From Candidatus Thiosymbion oneisti (GTDB lineage: Bacteria > Pseudomonadota > Gammaproteobacteria > Chromatiales > Chromatiaceae), in assembly GCF_900092655.1 (NCBI RefSeq), contig NZ_FLUY01001648.1:1-42753 (forward strand): DNA of 42,753 bases, given 5' to 3'. The notes under the pieces were generated by a model. It did no database searches. It was not told the DNA's origin and saw nothing but the letters and a program-made list of their open reading frames with translations. Below are positions 28,775 to 37,210 of this stretch, piece by piece (position 1 is the stretch's first letter; each line of letters opens with the position of its first letter). The translations under genes were made by a program, and so were the position numbers.

Positions 28775-29818
28775 ATGAGATATATTAAGAGACTAGCGCT
28801 TCTATCCCCGTCATTGCGAAGAGTTTATGATGAGCGCGCTGTTTATGCCAAAGAAGTTGAGCGATTAACACAACAATCGGCCAAATATGAGTCGGAAAAT
28901 AATGCACTTCAGCAGGTGTTGAAGGAGAAATCATACGCGGTAGATTCGCTGACACAGCAAATTAGAAAGTATGAAACAAGGTATGATAAAACTAGGTTCC
29001 CTGGTATGTACTCATGGGTTCCATATTACACAGTTGGTCGTATCTTTTTACCCGAAGACTATTCTCACCCGGCAATAGTTGTACCGATTGACGGTGAATA
29101 TGTGTTGTCCCCACCCTTCTCAGATTCAGAGCAAGGTAGTATTCCACATTTCGTTCGTTCTTTCGAGAGTATGCTTGAAATCTTCAAGAACAATCTTGAA
29201 ACGTATATGGATGCAAATATTGGAGAAATTCTCGATTATGACGACGGGGTATCTCCGTATATACCGAATCCATATTTCAATGAGACTGACGGCCAGATTT
29301 TGGGGGGAGTTATTGTAGATTGCAAGCCCAGAAAATACTTGGAAATCGGTTCTGGTAATAGCACGAGATTCGCTCGTCAGGCGATCAAGGCCAATGCCCT
29401 TGATTGTGAAATAGTATGCATTGACCCTAACCCTCGTTTGGATGTTGATAATATCGCAGATCGCGTGATTAAAAAGTCGTTTTTGGATATTCCTCTTCGC
29501 GAATTTGAGAGTTTGCAAGCAGGAGATATTCTATTCCTTGATGGAAGCCACTTGGTTTTTGACGGGACTGACACGACTAGGTTTTTTTTGGAAATATTAC
29601 CTGCAGTCAATGTGGGCGTCATGATTCACTTGCATGATATTTTTCTCCCGTTTCCCTACCCTTCCCGGTGTGATAGGTTGTATTGGAATGAGCAGTACAT
29701 TCTGGCGGCATTTCTAATGATGAACGATAGTTTTGAAACTGTTTTACCAGTTCAGTATCTGTTTAGGAAAGGATATTGCGGCGAGGGTGGCGGTTTCTGG
29801 TTCAGGAGGAAAATGTGA
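28775..29818 (+). CDS. Class I SAM-dependent methyltransferase with N-terminal coiled coil
   Basis: The 347-residue protein has two parts. Residues 1-70 are charged and helical, with SLRRVYDERAVYAKEVERLT and further heptads, likely a coiled coil. From about residue 185 comes a Rossmann methyltransferase: motif I KYLEIGSGNSTRFARQA, the acidic strand IVCIDPNPR, GDILFLDGSHLVFDGTDTTR and VGVMIHLHDIFLPFPYP. Such enzymes O-methylate sugars in polysaccharide loci. Residues 1-40 are clearly related to the N-terminus of the pyruvyl transferase encoded 87 bp downstream, though the rest is unrelated. The gap between them (29819-29904) holds nothing I can call. Confidence 0.85.
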   Translation: MRYIKRLALLSPSLRRVYDERAVYAKEVERLTQQSAKYESENNALQQVLKEKSYAVDSLTQQIRKYETRYDKTRFPGMYSWVPYYTVGRIFLPEDYSHPAIVVPIDGEYVLSPPFSDSEQGSIPHFVRSFESMLEIFKNNLETYMDANIGEILDYDDGVSPYIPNPYFNETDGQILGGVIVDCKPRKYLEIGSGNSTRFARQAIKANALDCEIVCIDPNPRLDVDNIADRVIKKSFLDIPLREFESLQAGDILFLDGSHLVFDGTDTTRFFLEILPAVNVGVMIHLHDIFLPFPYPSRCDRLYWNEQYILAAFLMMNDSFETVLPVQYLFRKGYCGEGGGFWFRRKM

Positions 29819-29904
29819 GATCGCGACAGAGAAAATGTCGAGATATGTGGAGTTACCGGAAACGGAAGAAATGGTGCGTAGTTATCTTTCAGGAAAAGTG
29901 ATCG

Positions 29905-31683
29905 ATGAAACAGGTTCTTAAGAAACTCGTGCTGCGATTTCCCGCGCTGCGCCGATTGCATCAAGAACGAGATGTTTATGCCAAGGAGGTTGGTCGCTTA
30001 ACACACCAATTAGCCAAATATGAGGATAAGCGTACGAGATGCAAGATGCTGTTCCTTGTCGGCTACTGGGGCTATGGGATTGTTGGCGATGATGCCATTC
30101 TTTCAGCATTGTTGGCAGATTTAAAGGAATGTTTTGGCCAAAACGTGGAAATAACAGCTACATCTTATCGACCTAAGCGAACAACTGAACGTTTTGGTAT
30201 TGACGCAATTGAATTTGATGATCTGTCAAGAGTAATTGAAAGCGTGAAATCCAGTGATTTGGTTATAGTCGCTGGCGGTGGTGCCTACAATGAATACGAT
30301 CCGTGGTGCACTGAAACAAGGCTCGGAAATGCTCAGGGCTACAATGTTTTCTGCGCCATGATCCCCTATCTATGTAATCTGGCTAAGATCCCCTGTTTTA
30401 TTTGCGGTGTTGGAGTCGAGCCCATTTATTCAGATATTGCAAAACAAGACATTGCTCGCGCGTTCGGACTTGCAACCGTAGCGACAGTTAGAGACTCGGG
30501 ATCTTTGGAAGTAATAAAATCATGCGGCATTAGCGCTAATTTTCCTACGGTAACGATGTGTCCAGCATCAAGGACGAGAACTCGGCGATCTGACTATGTT
30601 GATCATATCAGACAAGAAGCTCGTAACCATAATAGGTTCTTGGTTGGCGTTTCGCTTCGCCACTGGGATTATGAACACTGGAGGTATCCAGCTAAGAGTT
30701 GTGCTTGGGAAGATTGGCTAGCTGGTGATCTGAGAGATATCCAGGCTAAATTTAATTGCGAATTTCTTTTCATACCGTTTCAGGCAGCAGAAGAATTCGG
30801 AGACTTGGGAAATGACATTCCTATTATGCGAAGAGTTATCAATAAAGCTAACATTTCTAATTTCTCGCATATATGGGATTCCCCACTCGAACCTGAAAAT
30901 GTAGCTTATGGTCTGTCGGTGTGCAATATGGTCATCGCATGTAGGTTTCATTCGGTGATACTGTCCCTCGCATCTGGTGTGCCGGTGTGTGCATTATCTT
31001 ATTCTAAAAAGGTTCGCCCGATAATGACAGATGCTAATTTTAGTGAATTTGTGGTTGATCTTGAAAGCGCTTTGCGAGGAAGCCTAACCGAAACAGTTAT
31101 CAAGTTGCTAAACCGGCTTCCAGATGTTTCAGCAAAGGTACGCAGCTATCGCAAAGTGATGCGTGACAAAGGCTTGAAGAATATAGAGATAATAGCAAGC
31201 TTTTTGATAGCTGATAGAAGGCAGCAGCCCGATCCCAGGAAAACTTTCCTCCTAACGTATCTTGCTTTAATAGCACAGCGGGAGCGTGTGAATAGCGACA
31301 TTGAACACGTGACTACTGAATTGAATATGGCAATTTCCAATTCGTTAGGGTCGGCACAAGAATCCAAGCTTGTTGTGGAAATTCTGGAACCGCTTATTGA
31401 TAAAATTGACGACGGTCAGATCATTTATTATTACGCGCTCGCACTCCATCAAAGCGGAGAAAATTCTGACTTGGCACTGGATTACTATAATAAGGCGTTG
31501 GCAAGAGGGGCGGATGAGTTTTGGGTCCGTTATAACAGGGGGACTTTGTTGTATTCGATTGGAAAAATAGACCTTGCCGAAAGTGACTGGCGAGCGGTTC
31601 TTTCATTGCCATGCCTTCTTAATGAACCCAAGGAACATATTCTTCGGTCTATGCCATATCTTTCCCCTGAGTCGACAACGTGA
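29905..31683 (+). CDS. Polysaccharide pyruvyl transferase with N-terminal coiled coil and C-terminal TPR
   Basis: This family transfers pyruvate from phosphoenolpyruvate to sugars of exopolysaccharides, forming ketals (CsaB and WcaK are members). The 592-residue protein starts with a helical segment ALRRLHQERDVYAKEVGRLT shared with the preceding methyltransferase. Next comes the GT-B-like pyruvyl transferase domain: GYWGYGIVGDDAILSALL at about 52-70, VIVAGGGAYNEYDPW, ICGVGVEP, and ACRFHSVILSLASGVPVCAL near 335-355. The last 100 residues have tetratricopeptide character (IIYYYALALHQSG, ALDYYNKALARGADEFWVRY). The C-terminal TPR is an uncommon addition that may bind a partner. Its TGA overlaps the GTG start of the next gene. 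Confidence 0.85.
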   Translation: MKQVLKKLVLRFPALRRLHQERDVYAKEVGRLTHQLAKYEDKRTRCKMLFLVGYWGYGIVGDDAILSALLADLKECFGQNVEITATSYRPKRTTERFGIDAIEFDDLSRVIESVKSSDLVIVAGGGAYNEYDPWCTETRLGNAQGYNVFCAMIPYLCNLAKIPCFICGVGVEPIYSDIAKQDIARAFGLATVATVRDSGSLEVIKSCGISANFPTVTMCPASRTRTRRSDYVDHIRQEARNHNRFLVGVSLRHWDYEHWRYPAKSCAWEDWLAGDLRDIQAKFNCEFLFIPFQAAEEFGDLGNDIPIMRRVINKANISNFSHIWDSPLEPENVAYGLSVCNMVIACRFHSVILSLASGVPVCALSYSKKVRPIMTDANFSEFVVDLESALRGSLTETVIKLLNRLPDVSAKVRSYRKVMRDKGLKNIEIIASFLIADRRQQPDPRKTFLLTYLALIAQRERVNSDIEHVTTELNMAISNSLGSAQESKLVVEILEPLIDKIDDGQIIYYYALALHQSGENSDLALDYYNKALARGADEFWVRYNRGTLLYSIGKIDLAESDWRAVLSLPCLLNEPKEHILRSMPYLSPESTT

Positions 31684-32669
31684 TTATCTCACGTACACCC
31701 TTCCGCATCTCCTTCTTCGGTGGGGGCACCGATTATCCCGATTGGTATAAACGCCATGGGGGTGCAGTGCTCTCTACATCGTTTGACAAGTATTGCTATA
31801 TCACCTGCCGTGAGCTGCCGCCATTTTTCGACCATAAATATCGTATCGCCTATTCCAAGATTGAGAATGCCTGCGAAATTGCAGATATCGAGCACAGGGC
31901 CGTGCGGGCGGTGTTGGAGACGTCGGGGCTGGAGCAGGGCCTCGAAATTCACTGCGATGCCGATCTGCCTGCCCGTTCCGGTCTGGGTTCAAGTTCGTCC
32001 TTCGTGGTGGGGATACTTAATTCGTTACAGGCATTCGAAGGCAAACGTGTGTCCAAAGAGTGGCTAACACAAGAGGCGATATGGATTGAGCAAGAGGTAT
32101 TGAAAGAGACGGTCGGATCTCAGGATCAGACTGCGGCGGCTCATGGCGGTTTTAATGTGATTTTCTTTGCTACTGATGGTGGCATCAACGTTACCCCGGT
32201 GATTATGCCGGGTGAACGAAAAGTGCTTTTAAATAATCATTTGATGCTCTTTTTTACCGGGTTTTCGCGCATTGCTTCCAGCATCGCAAAATCAAAGGTT
32301 GCGAATCTTAAGAGGAAATCGGATGAGCTTCATCGCATGCGTACGATGGTTGATGATGCCATGGATATTCTCACTTCGGAGCAGGATATTCGCTATTTTG
32401 GTGAGATGCTTCATTCCGCCTGGGAACACAAGCGTTCACTATCGGATCAGGTCAGCAATTCACAGATAGATGATTTGTACTTGAAAGCACGACAGGCAGG
32501 GGCAATTGGAGGCAAGCTACTCGGTGCCGGTGGCGGTGGGTTTATGGTGCTTTTTGTCGAGCCGGAAAAACAGGCTTCGGTCAAGAAAGCACTTAGCAGG
32601 TTGATACAGGTCCCCTTCAAATTCGAATCGACCGGTAGTCAAGTGATCTACTACCAGCCATCGAGTTGA
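31680..32669 (+). CDS. hddA: D-glycero-D-manno-heptose 7-phosphate kinase-like GHMP kinase (HddA)
   Basis: HddA phosphorylates heptose 7-phosphate to the alpha-1,7-bisphosphate on the way to GDP-heptose. The 329-residue protein is a GHMP kinase starting IISRTPFRISFFGGGTDYP, which is specific to HddA-like kinases. It has the ATP loop LPARSGLGSSSSFVVGIL, VGSQDQTAAAHGG, and GAIGGKLLGAGGGGFMV near the C-terminus. It starts with GTG, overlapping the pyruvyl transferase stop by 4 bp (GTGA). With hddC at the island's start it covers two of the GDP-heptose steps; GmhA is broken here and no GmhB phosphatase is seen. A fucokinase-like role is the alternative. Confidence 0.85.
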   Translation: MIISRTPFRISFFGGGTDYPDWYKRHGGAVLSTSFDKYCYITCRELPPFFDHKYRIAYSKIENACEIADIEHRAVRAVLETSGLEQGLEIHCDADLPARSGLGSSSSFVVGILNSLQAFEGKRVSKEWLTQEAIWIEQEVLKETVGSQDQTAAAHGGFNVIFFATDGGINVTPVIMPGERKVLLNNHLMLFFTGFSRIASSIAKSKVANLKRKSDELHRMRTMVDDAMDILTSEQDIRYFGEMLHSAWEHKRSLSDQVSNSQIDDLYLKARQAGAIGGKLLGAGGGGFMVLFVEPEKQASVKKALSRLIQVPFKFESTGSQVIYYQPSS

Positions 32670-32678
32670 AACTTGATA

Positions 32679-33782
32679 ATGAACAATAAGGAGATTCTCT
32701 GTGTAGTAGGTACACGACCGGAAGCCATAAAGATGGCGCCGGTGATATTGGCGTTAAAGAAAGAGCCATGGGCTGAAGTCCATGTGCTTGCCACTGCCCA
32801 GCATCGCCATATGTTGGACCAAGTATTGAATCTCTTTAGTATTAGGCCGGATATTGATCTTGACATTATGCGCCCTAATCAGGCGTTGACAACCTTGGCG
32901 GCCCGCATTCTACTTGATCTGGATGATGTGCTTCTAGCAGAGAAACCGGATGCAGTATTGGCACAGGGCGATACAACAACGGTAATGACGGTAGCTTTGG
33001 CCTGCTTCTACCACCGGATTCCTTTCGGGCATGTCGAGGCTGGACTACGCACCTGGGATCTGCAGAATCCTTTTCCGGAAGAGGCTAACCGAGTCATTGC
33101 AGGAAGGCTTGCCTATTGGCACTTTGCTCCTACGGAGAGATCACGCGATAATCTACTACGTGAAGGTATCGCTGACAGGGAGATTGTGGTCACAGGCAAT
33201 ACCGTAATTGATGCCTTGATGATTACTGCTGCAATGGATCCGGAACTCGGCATTGATCTGGATTTGGATAAGCGATTGGTTCTCGTTACTGCTCATCGTC
33301 GGGAGAATTTCGGGGAACCATTCAACAATATCTGCCGGGCACTGCGCACCCTTGCGGAATGCAATCCTGATGTGCAATTCCTCTATCCTGTGCATCCTAA
33401 TCCGAATGTAAAAGATGTTGCGTACGATCGGCTGGTGGATTGTACAAATATTCATCTTTGTGAGCCCCTGGACTATGCGCCATTCGTGACGGCTATGAAG
33501 CATGCTTACTTCATTATCAGTGATTCAGGTGGTGTACAGGAAGAGGCGCCCGCATTGGGTAAACCAGTTCTGGTATTGCGCAAGGAGACAGAACGCCCGG
33601 AAGCCGTTGAGCAGGGTGTGGTTAAACTCGTGGGTTTGGATGAAGAACACATCGTACCCGAGGTACAGCGGTTGCTCGACGATGAAAGTGCTTATAAGGA
33701 GATGGCGCGTGGTATTTCACCCTATGGGGATGGGTATGCAGCGGCACGTATCGTAGACGTATTGAGAGACCATTTTGCCTGA
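32679..33782 (+). CDS. wecB: UDP-N-acetylglucosamine 2-epimerase (non-hydrolysing)
   Basis: WecB interconverts UDP-GlcNAc and UDP-ManNAc. The 367-residue protein has VVGTRPEAIKMAPVI at the N-terminus, LAQGDTTTVMTVALAC, GHVEAGLRTWD followed by PFPEEANRVI, VTAHRRENFGEPF, and the UDP-binding SDSGGVQEEAPALGKPVLVLR. All are diagnostic. I chose the ATG at 32679; a TTG two codons earlier is possible. No UDP-ManNAc dehydrogenase (wecC) lies in the window, so ManNAc may be used directly or oxidised by an enzyme encoded elsewhere. The stop shares one base with the next start (TGATG). Confidence 0.96.
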   Translation: MNNKEILCVVGTRPEAIKMAPVILALKKEPWAEVHVLATAQHRHMLDQVLNLFSIRPDIDLDIMRPNQALTTLAARILLDLDDVLLAEKPDAVLAQGDTTTVMTVALACFYHRIPFGHVEAGLRTWDLQNPFPEEANRVIAGRLAYWHFAPTERSRDNLLREGIADREIVVTGNTVIDALMITAAMDPELGIDLDLDKRLVLVTAHRRENFGEPFNNICRALRTLAECNPDVQFLYPVHPNPNVKDVAYDRLVDCTNIHLCEPLDYAPFVTAMKHAYFIISDSGGVQEEAPALGKPVLVLRKETERPEAVEQGVVKLVGLDEEHIVPEVQRLLDDESAYKEMARGISPYGDGYAAARIVDVLRDHFA

Positions 33783-34882
33783 TGCGATTGGTTTATCTGT
33801 CGCCGGTGCCTTGGCAAAGTTTTGCGCAACGGCCGCAAAAGTTTGTTGAGTGGTTTCATGATCGCACCGCCGGCGAGGTGCTGTGGGTTGATCCTTACCC
33901 TACTCGTTTGCCTCGGGTGGTGGATTGTTTGAGGGTAAACCGGGAATCGCGCGGGGTTTCACCCAAGGCCCCGAGTTGGCTGAAAATTTTGACGCCGCGA
34001 GCTTTACCGATTGAACCCTTGCCTGTGGTGAACAGGATCAACACATTGTTATGGCGCAAGGTGTTCGACCGAACATCTGTGTTTGCATCAGAAGGGCCAT
34101 GCTGGATTGGTGTAGGCAAACCCAGTCGGCTGGCTTTGCGGGTGTTGACCAGCGTGCCGGGCATTTCCTCCTTTTATGATGTGATGGATGATTTCTCTGC
34201 CTTTTATTCAGGTTGGTCACGCTCTGCGATGAAAAAGAGTGAGTCTCTATTGTTGCACCGAGTGGGAAACGTTCTTGTCTCTTCAAGTACATCCCTTAAC
34301 CGCATGAGGTCGTTGGGTAAAGAGGTTGTTCCGGTACCGAATGGCTGTGATATCAACCAGTTACCACTTGTAAGTGCCTTGCCCAAGCGTCCTGCACAGC
34401 CAGTTTTGGGATACGTGGGTACCATTGGTTATTGGTTTAACTGGTCTATGGTAATTTCACTGGCTCGCAACAATCCTACGATACTGCTGCGCTTGATTGG
34501 CCCCGTTCATCAGTTTGCCTCCGGTCCCTTACCCGAGAACGTTGAGCTTCGTCCTCCCTGTTCTCATGCTGAGGCTATCCAGGCAATACAAGGTTTTTCG
34601 GTAGGGCTTATTCCGTTCAAACAAAACGCACTGACGGCATCGGTGGATCCGATCAAGTATTACGAATACAGGGCGCTTGGTCTTCCCGTGATCTCTACAT
34701 CATTTGGTGAGATGGTGAACAGATGGCACGAACCGGGGGTGTTTCTTGTGGGTGAGGGTCACGATTTGGATCAGGTTGTGCGAGCAGCACTCACCTTTAG
34801 GTTTAAGGCGGGTGAAATAGAGGCATTTCGTTGCGCAAATAGTTGGAAGGCACGTTTTGATGCCAGCGGAATCCTCCGGTAA
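33782..34882 (+). CDS. Glycosyltransferase (GT4-like, TuaH-type)
   Basis: The 366-residue protein starts RLVYLSPVPWQSFAQRPQKF, an opening used by a GT-B subgroup around TuaH-type glycosyltransferases. It has SSFYDVMDDFSAF, a second strand VPVPNGCDIN, GYVGTIGYWFNWSMV, and SVGLIPFKQNALTASVDPIKYYEYRALGLPVIST, whose EYRALGLPV portion binds the donor. It overlaps wecB by one base. The next frame, a GT2 start, begins 23 bp before its stop, so the operon once continued. Confidence 0.85.
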   Translation: MRLVYLSPVPWQSFAQRPQKFVEWFHDRTAGEVLWVDPYPTRLPRVVDCLRVNRESRGVSPKAPSWLKILTPRALPIEPLPVVNRINTLLWRKVFDRTSVFASEGPCWIGVGKPSRLALRVLTSVPGISSFYDVMDDFSAFYSGWSRSAMKKSESLLLHRVGNVLVSSSTSLNRMRSLGKEVVPVPNGCDINQLPLVSALPKRPAQPVLGYVGTIGYWFNWSMVISLARNNPTILLRLIGPVHQFASGPLPENVELRPPCSHAEAIQAIQGFSVGLIPFKQNALTASVDPIKYYEYRALGLPVISTSFGEMVNRWHEPGVFLVGEGHDLDQVVRAALTFRFKAGEIEAFRCANSWKARFDASGILR

Positions 34883-34949
34883 TTATGATGTGGTCATCGT
34901 CAATTATAACGCCGGGTGTTTTTCCTGTCGGAGAGGGAGTCTGTCGTGA
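34860..34949 (+). pseudogene. Truncated GT2 glycosyltransferase at the island's right edge
   Basis: The frame begins MPAESSGNYDVVIVNYNAG, the textbook opening of a family 2 glycosyltransferase (strand 1 followed by NYN), overlapping the previous gene by 23 bp as operon genes here do. It loses similarity after about 20 residues and stops at 34947. Past the stop the same frame resumes (34950-35021) and ends WYSWVREKMGF, encoded partly by the 19-bp copy of the dnaJ end. So about 250 residues of the GT2 are missing. The base composition becomes GC-rich again from about 34940, which places the island junction here. Confidence 0.75.
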
Positions 34950-35002
34950 ATCGGCTCTGCTGAGGCCACGCTGCTGCTGGAGAAGTGGTACAGCTGGGTA
35001 CG

Positions 35003-35021
35003 CGAGAAGATGGGGTTTTGA
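35003..35021 (+). repeat. 19-bp direct repeat, right copy
   Basis: CGAGAAGATGGGGTTTTGA exactly repeats the last 19 bases of dnaJ (19160-19178), in the same orientation and also as the end of an open frame (EKMGF, stop). Upstream of the match the frame reads EATLLLEKWYSWV, which differs from DnaJ ([12 protein letters not shown]), so this is not simply a duplicated dnaJ gene. It marks the right limit of the AT-richer island. Confidence 0.75.
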
Positions 35022-35095
35022 TCATTTCGTGGTTAATGGTAGCCTTGCGACCATCCAGCCGTGACGCGGTTGAATTTTTTCACTCTGTTACCACA

Positions 35096-35325
35096 GTGGC
35101 TGAATGTTAAGTATAGCTGCGACACAATGCCATTAAGTTAGCTGCTGACCGCTTGTCGTGGTCGATCAGGATGCGGAGGAGAAAACCACGAAGCGCGCGA
35201 ATCGGCGCGAATCCATTCGCACGGATTCGCGTGATTCGTCGTTTCTCCTCTTGTTTGTCGACCAGTAATGCTTAACTTAGTGGCATTGAGCTGCAGCACC
35301 CAAGCTAAATGTCAGCAGCCCTTAG
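35096..35325. mobile_element. MITE-like element, degenerate copy, with hairpin repeat inside
   Basis: The arms at about 35096-35150 and 35265-35323 are imperfect inverse complements (shared blocks include CAATGCCATTAAGTTA/TAACTTAGTGGCATTG and GCTGC). The right end, read inward, is GGGCTGCTGACATTTAGC, close to the ends of the elements at 13901 and 38431. The centre (35177-35249) is a hairpin with the words GCGCGAATC/GATTCGCG related to the repeat at 4782-4847. The rest of the 34950-35429 gap has a small palindrome GTTGGGCA/TGCCCAAC (35353-35391) and no gene I can support. Confidence 0.6.
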
Positions 35326-35429
35326 TTTGTGCGGGCCTCGGTCAGCTCGTAGGTTGGGCAAAGCCGCCAGGGACGGTGGCGTGCCCAACAAGTCATTTAA
35401 ATATTAACCACTACCTGTGTAGGCCTCGG

Positions 35430-37109
35430 TCAGGCCAAGGCCGCTTCACCGAAATCGAAGTCCAGCTCCGCGGAGGGGGGGTGCAGGAAGTCTCCTTGAA
35501 TGAAGTCAACGCCGCAGCCGAAGACGCGGGCGATGGTCCGGGGATCTTGGATGTGGGCGACGATGACCTTGGCCCCCACCGCGTGGACGCGCGTAACCAG
35601 CTCCGTTAAGCGCGCCGGGTCCGGCGCCCTGGTGGGCGGCAGGGGGAACCGTATCAGCGCAATACCTAGGTCGTCGATCAGGTCGGTTACCTGCGGGTCG
35701 TCTGCGGGCACATCCAGACAGGTCTCGATCGCCAGGTGTCGCAGCGCCTCGAAACGGGTTGCGGCGACCTCCCGCGCGGCGGAGAGCTCAGCGAATTGGA
35801 ATTGCAGGATCGGCAGCGTCTCGATGAGATTCCACGCGGCGATCCGGTTCCGGAACCAAGGCAGCCACTCCTCCGCGTTCAGGGTCTCCAGGCCCTGATG
35901 CAGGAAGAGCCGCAGCCGCGGATGGGTAGCCTGCTCCTGCCGGAGCCGGTCCAGGGCGTGCTCCATGACCCAGCGGTCGATGGCCGGCAGCAGACCACCC
36001 TGTCGGGCGGCGGGGAGGAAAGCGGATGCCGGTAGGTACTCGCCGTCCGGCAGCTTGAGCCGCAGACCGGTCTCGTAGAGCGCTTTCCTTTCTCCCCGCA
36101 AGGCCATAATGGGCTGGTATACCAACTGCAGGCCTGCGGAGCGCAGCGCCGCTTGGACCAGTGCGGTCAACTGCGCGACGCGTTCGGGATTGGGGTCAGC
36201 AGGCGCCGGCGGTCGATTACTCCCGACCTGGCTGCCGACCTGGTTGTCGGCCGGTTCGCCTGACTTTGAACGGACCTTCTCAGTGCGAGTCAGTAGGGAC
36301 GGGGTATCGCCTCCGCTCGGGTGTTGCCGCCCCTGCCGCCTACGAAAGGTGCGGATGTTCCGGCGGACGGTTGCGACTAATTGCTCCGGGTGGACAGGCT
36401 TGGCGATGAAGTCGTTTCCACCCACCCGCAGGGTATCCAACTGCCGACTCGGATCCAGCTCCGAGGAGAGAAAGACGACCGGGGTCGCATAGACCGCTTC
36501 GTGCTCACGAATCAGGGCCGTCAGCTCGATGCCGTCTACGCCGGGCATGTGCAGGTCCATGAGCACGAGATCCGGCCGAAACGCCTCCAGGATCTCCAGC
36601 ACGCGACGCGGATCACCGACACTGTGGGTCCGCATTCCCGCATCCTCCAGAACCCGGACGGCGAAGTTGACCGCCACCGGCTGGTCGTCGACCACCAGGA
36701 TCCGGTAGCCATCTGAGCCGGGGGTATCGCTGAGCGCGAGCAGCCGAGCGGCCAGCTCGTCCGCGGCCACGGGGCTGGTCCAGAAGGCGTCCGCGCCCGC
36801 CCGCAAGGCCTGCAGCCGCAGCTCGATTGCGCTGGAATGGGCGATGCAGGTCAGCATGGGACGGCTACCCCAGCGTCGCTCCACATGGCCCATCAGCGAG
36901 GCGATGTCCTGTCCCTCGGGCAGGGTCTTGGTGTCCAGCACCAGGATCGCTCCCAACCCCGGACACCTATCCGCCGTCAGGGCATCGACAGTCGGGAGAG
37001 CGACTATCTCGATGCCTGCCGTGACGAGCCGTTCCGAGACCGCAGCGATCAGCTTGGTGTCCTTGCTCAGGAATACAATGGGTTGCGGTCCTTGTAGCTT
37101 GCGTTCCAT
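35430..37109 (-). CDS. Two-receiver response regulator with degenerate EAL domain
   Basis: The 559-residue protein has a degenerate receiver-like domain (about 1-128), a complete receiver domain (136-255) and an EAL-like domain (about 312-548). In the second receiver, D141/D142, the phosphoacceptor D185 (LVLMDLHMPG) and K237 (FIAKPVHPEQL) are all present. The EAL-like domain keeps YQPIM and E346, but the motif reads YETGLRL instead of YEALLR. The metal-binding and catalytic positions that normally read DDFGTG, LKID and AEGVE are replaced (for example ALIRFP and VIVAHIQ). It is therefore probably not an active c-di-GMP phosphodiesterase but a binding or interaction module switched by phosphorylation. 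No partner kinase is in the window. It lies 101 bp beyond the barrel gene, after a small hairpin (37178-37196). Confidence 0.88.
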   Translation of the reverse strand: MERKLQGPQPIVFLSKDTKLIAAVSERLVTAGIEIVALPTVDALTADRCPGLGAILVLDTKTLPEGQDIASLMGHVERRWGSRPMLTCIAHSSAIELRLQALRAGADAFWTSPVAADELAARLLALSDTPGSDGYRILVVDDQPVAVNFAVRVLEDAGMRTHSVGDPRRVLEILEAFRPDLVLMDLHMPGVDGIELTALIREHEAVYATPVVFLSSELDPSRQLDTLRVGGNDFIAKPVHPEQLVATVRRNIRTFRRRQGRQHPSGGDTPSLLTRTEKVRSKSGEPADNQVGSQVGSNRPPAPADPNPERVAQLTALVQAALRSAGLQLVYQPIMALRGERKALYETGLRLKLPDGEYLPASAFLPAARQGGLLPAIDRWVMEHALDRLRQEQATHPRLRLFLHQGLETLNAEEWLPWFRNRIAAWNLIETLPILQFQFAELSAAREVAATRFEALRHLAIETCLDVPADDPQVTDLIDDLGIALIRFPLPPTRAPDPARLTELVTRVHAVGAKVIVAHIQDPRTIARVFGCGVDFIQGDFLHPPSAELDFDFGEAALA

Positions 37110-37210
37110 GGTCGTTTTCCCCTCGTCCCATAAGGATTGGAACTGTTTAAAGCATGGAACGATCCTTGCTCTTTGGCTAGGCGTTAAAGACGCCTATCCA
37201 CGCTTCGGCA

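Larger units (their letters stand above)
19160..35021. other. Polysaccharide biosynthesis island, bracketed by 19-bp direct repeats
   Basis: Between the dnaJ stop and the second 19-bp copy the base composition drops visibly, above all at 23000-31700. All genes except an IS1-type fragment point the same way. Content: GDP-heptose genes (hddC, broken gmhA, hddA), two SDR sugar enzymes, an LhgO-like oxidase, two methyltransferases, wecB, a pyruvyl transferase, three glycosyltransferases and a truncated fourth. Decay is concentrated at the edges and in gmhA. No integrase, wzx, wzy or intact exporter is inside, so the product's export route lies elsewhere or has been lost. Confidence 0.7.

Noticed and set aside
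34950-35021. Second dnaJ gene or IS transposase end at the island's right edge
   Set aside because: Only the last 19 bases match dnaJ, and the upstream residues differ from DnaJ. A faint resemblance of LLEKWYSWV to transposase tails is too short to use.
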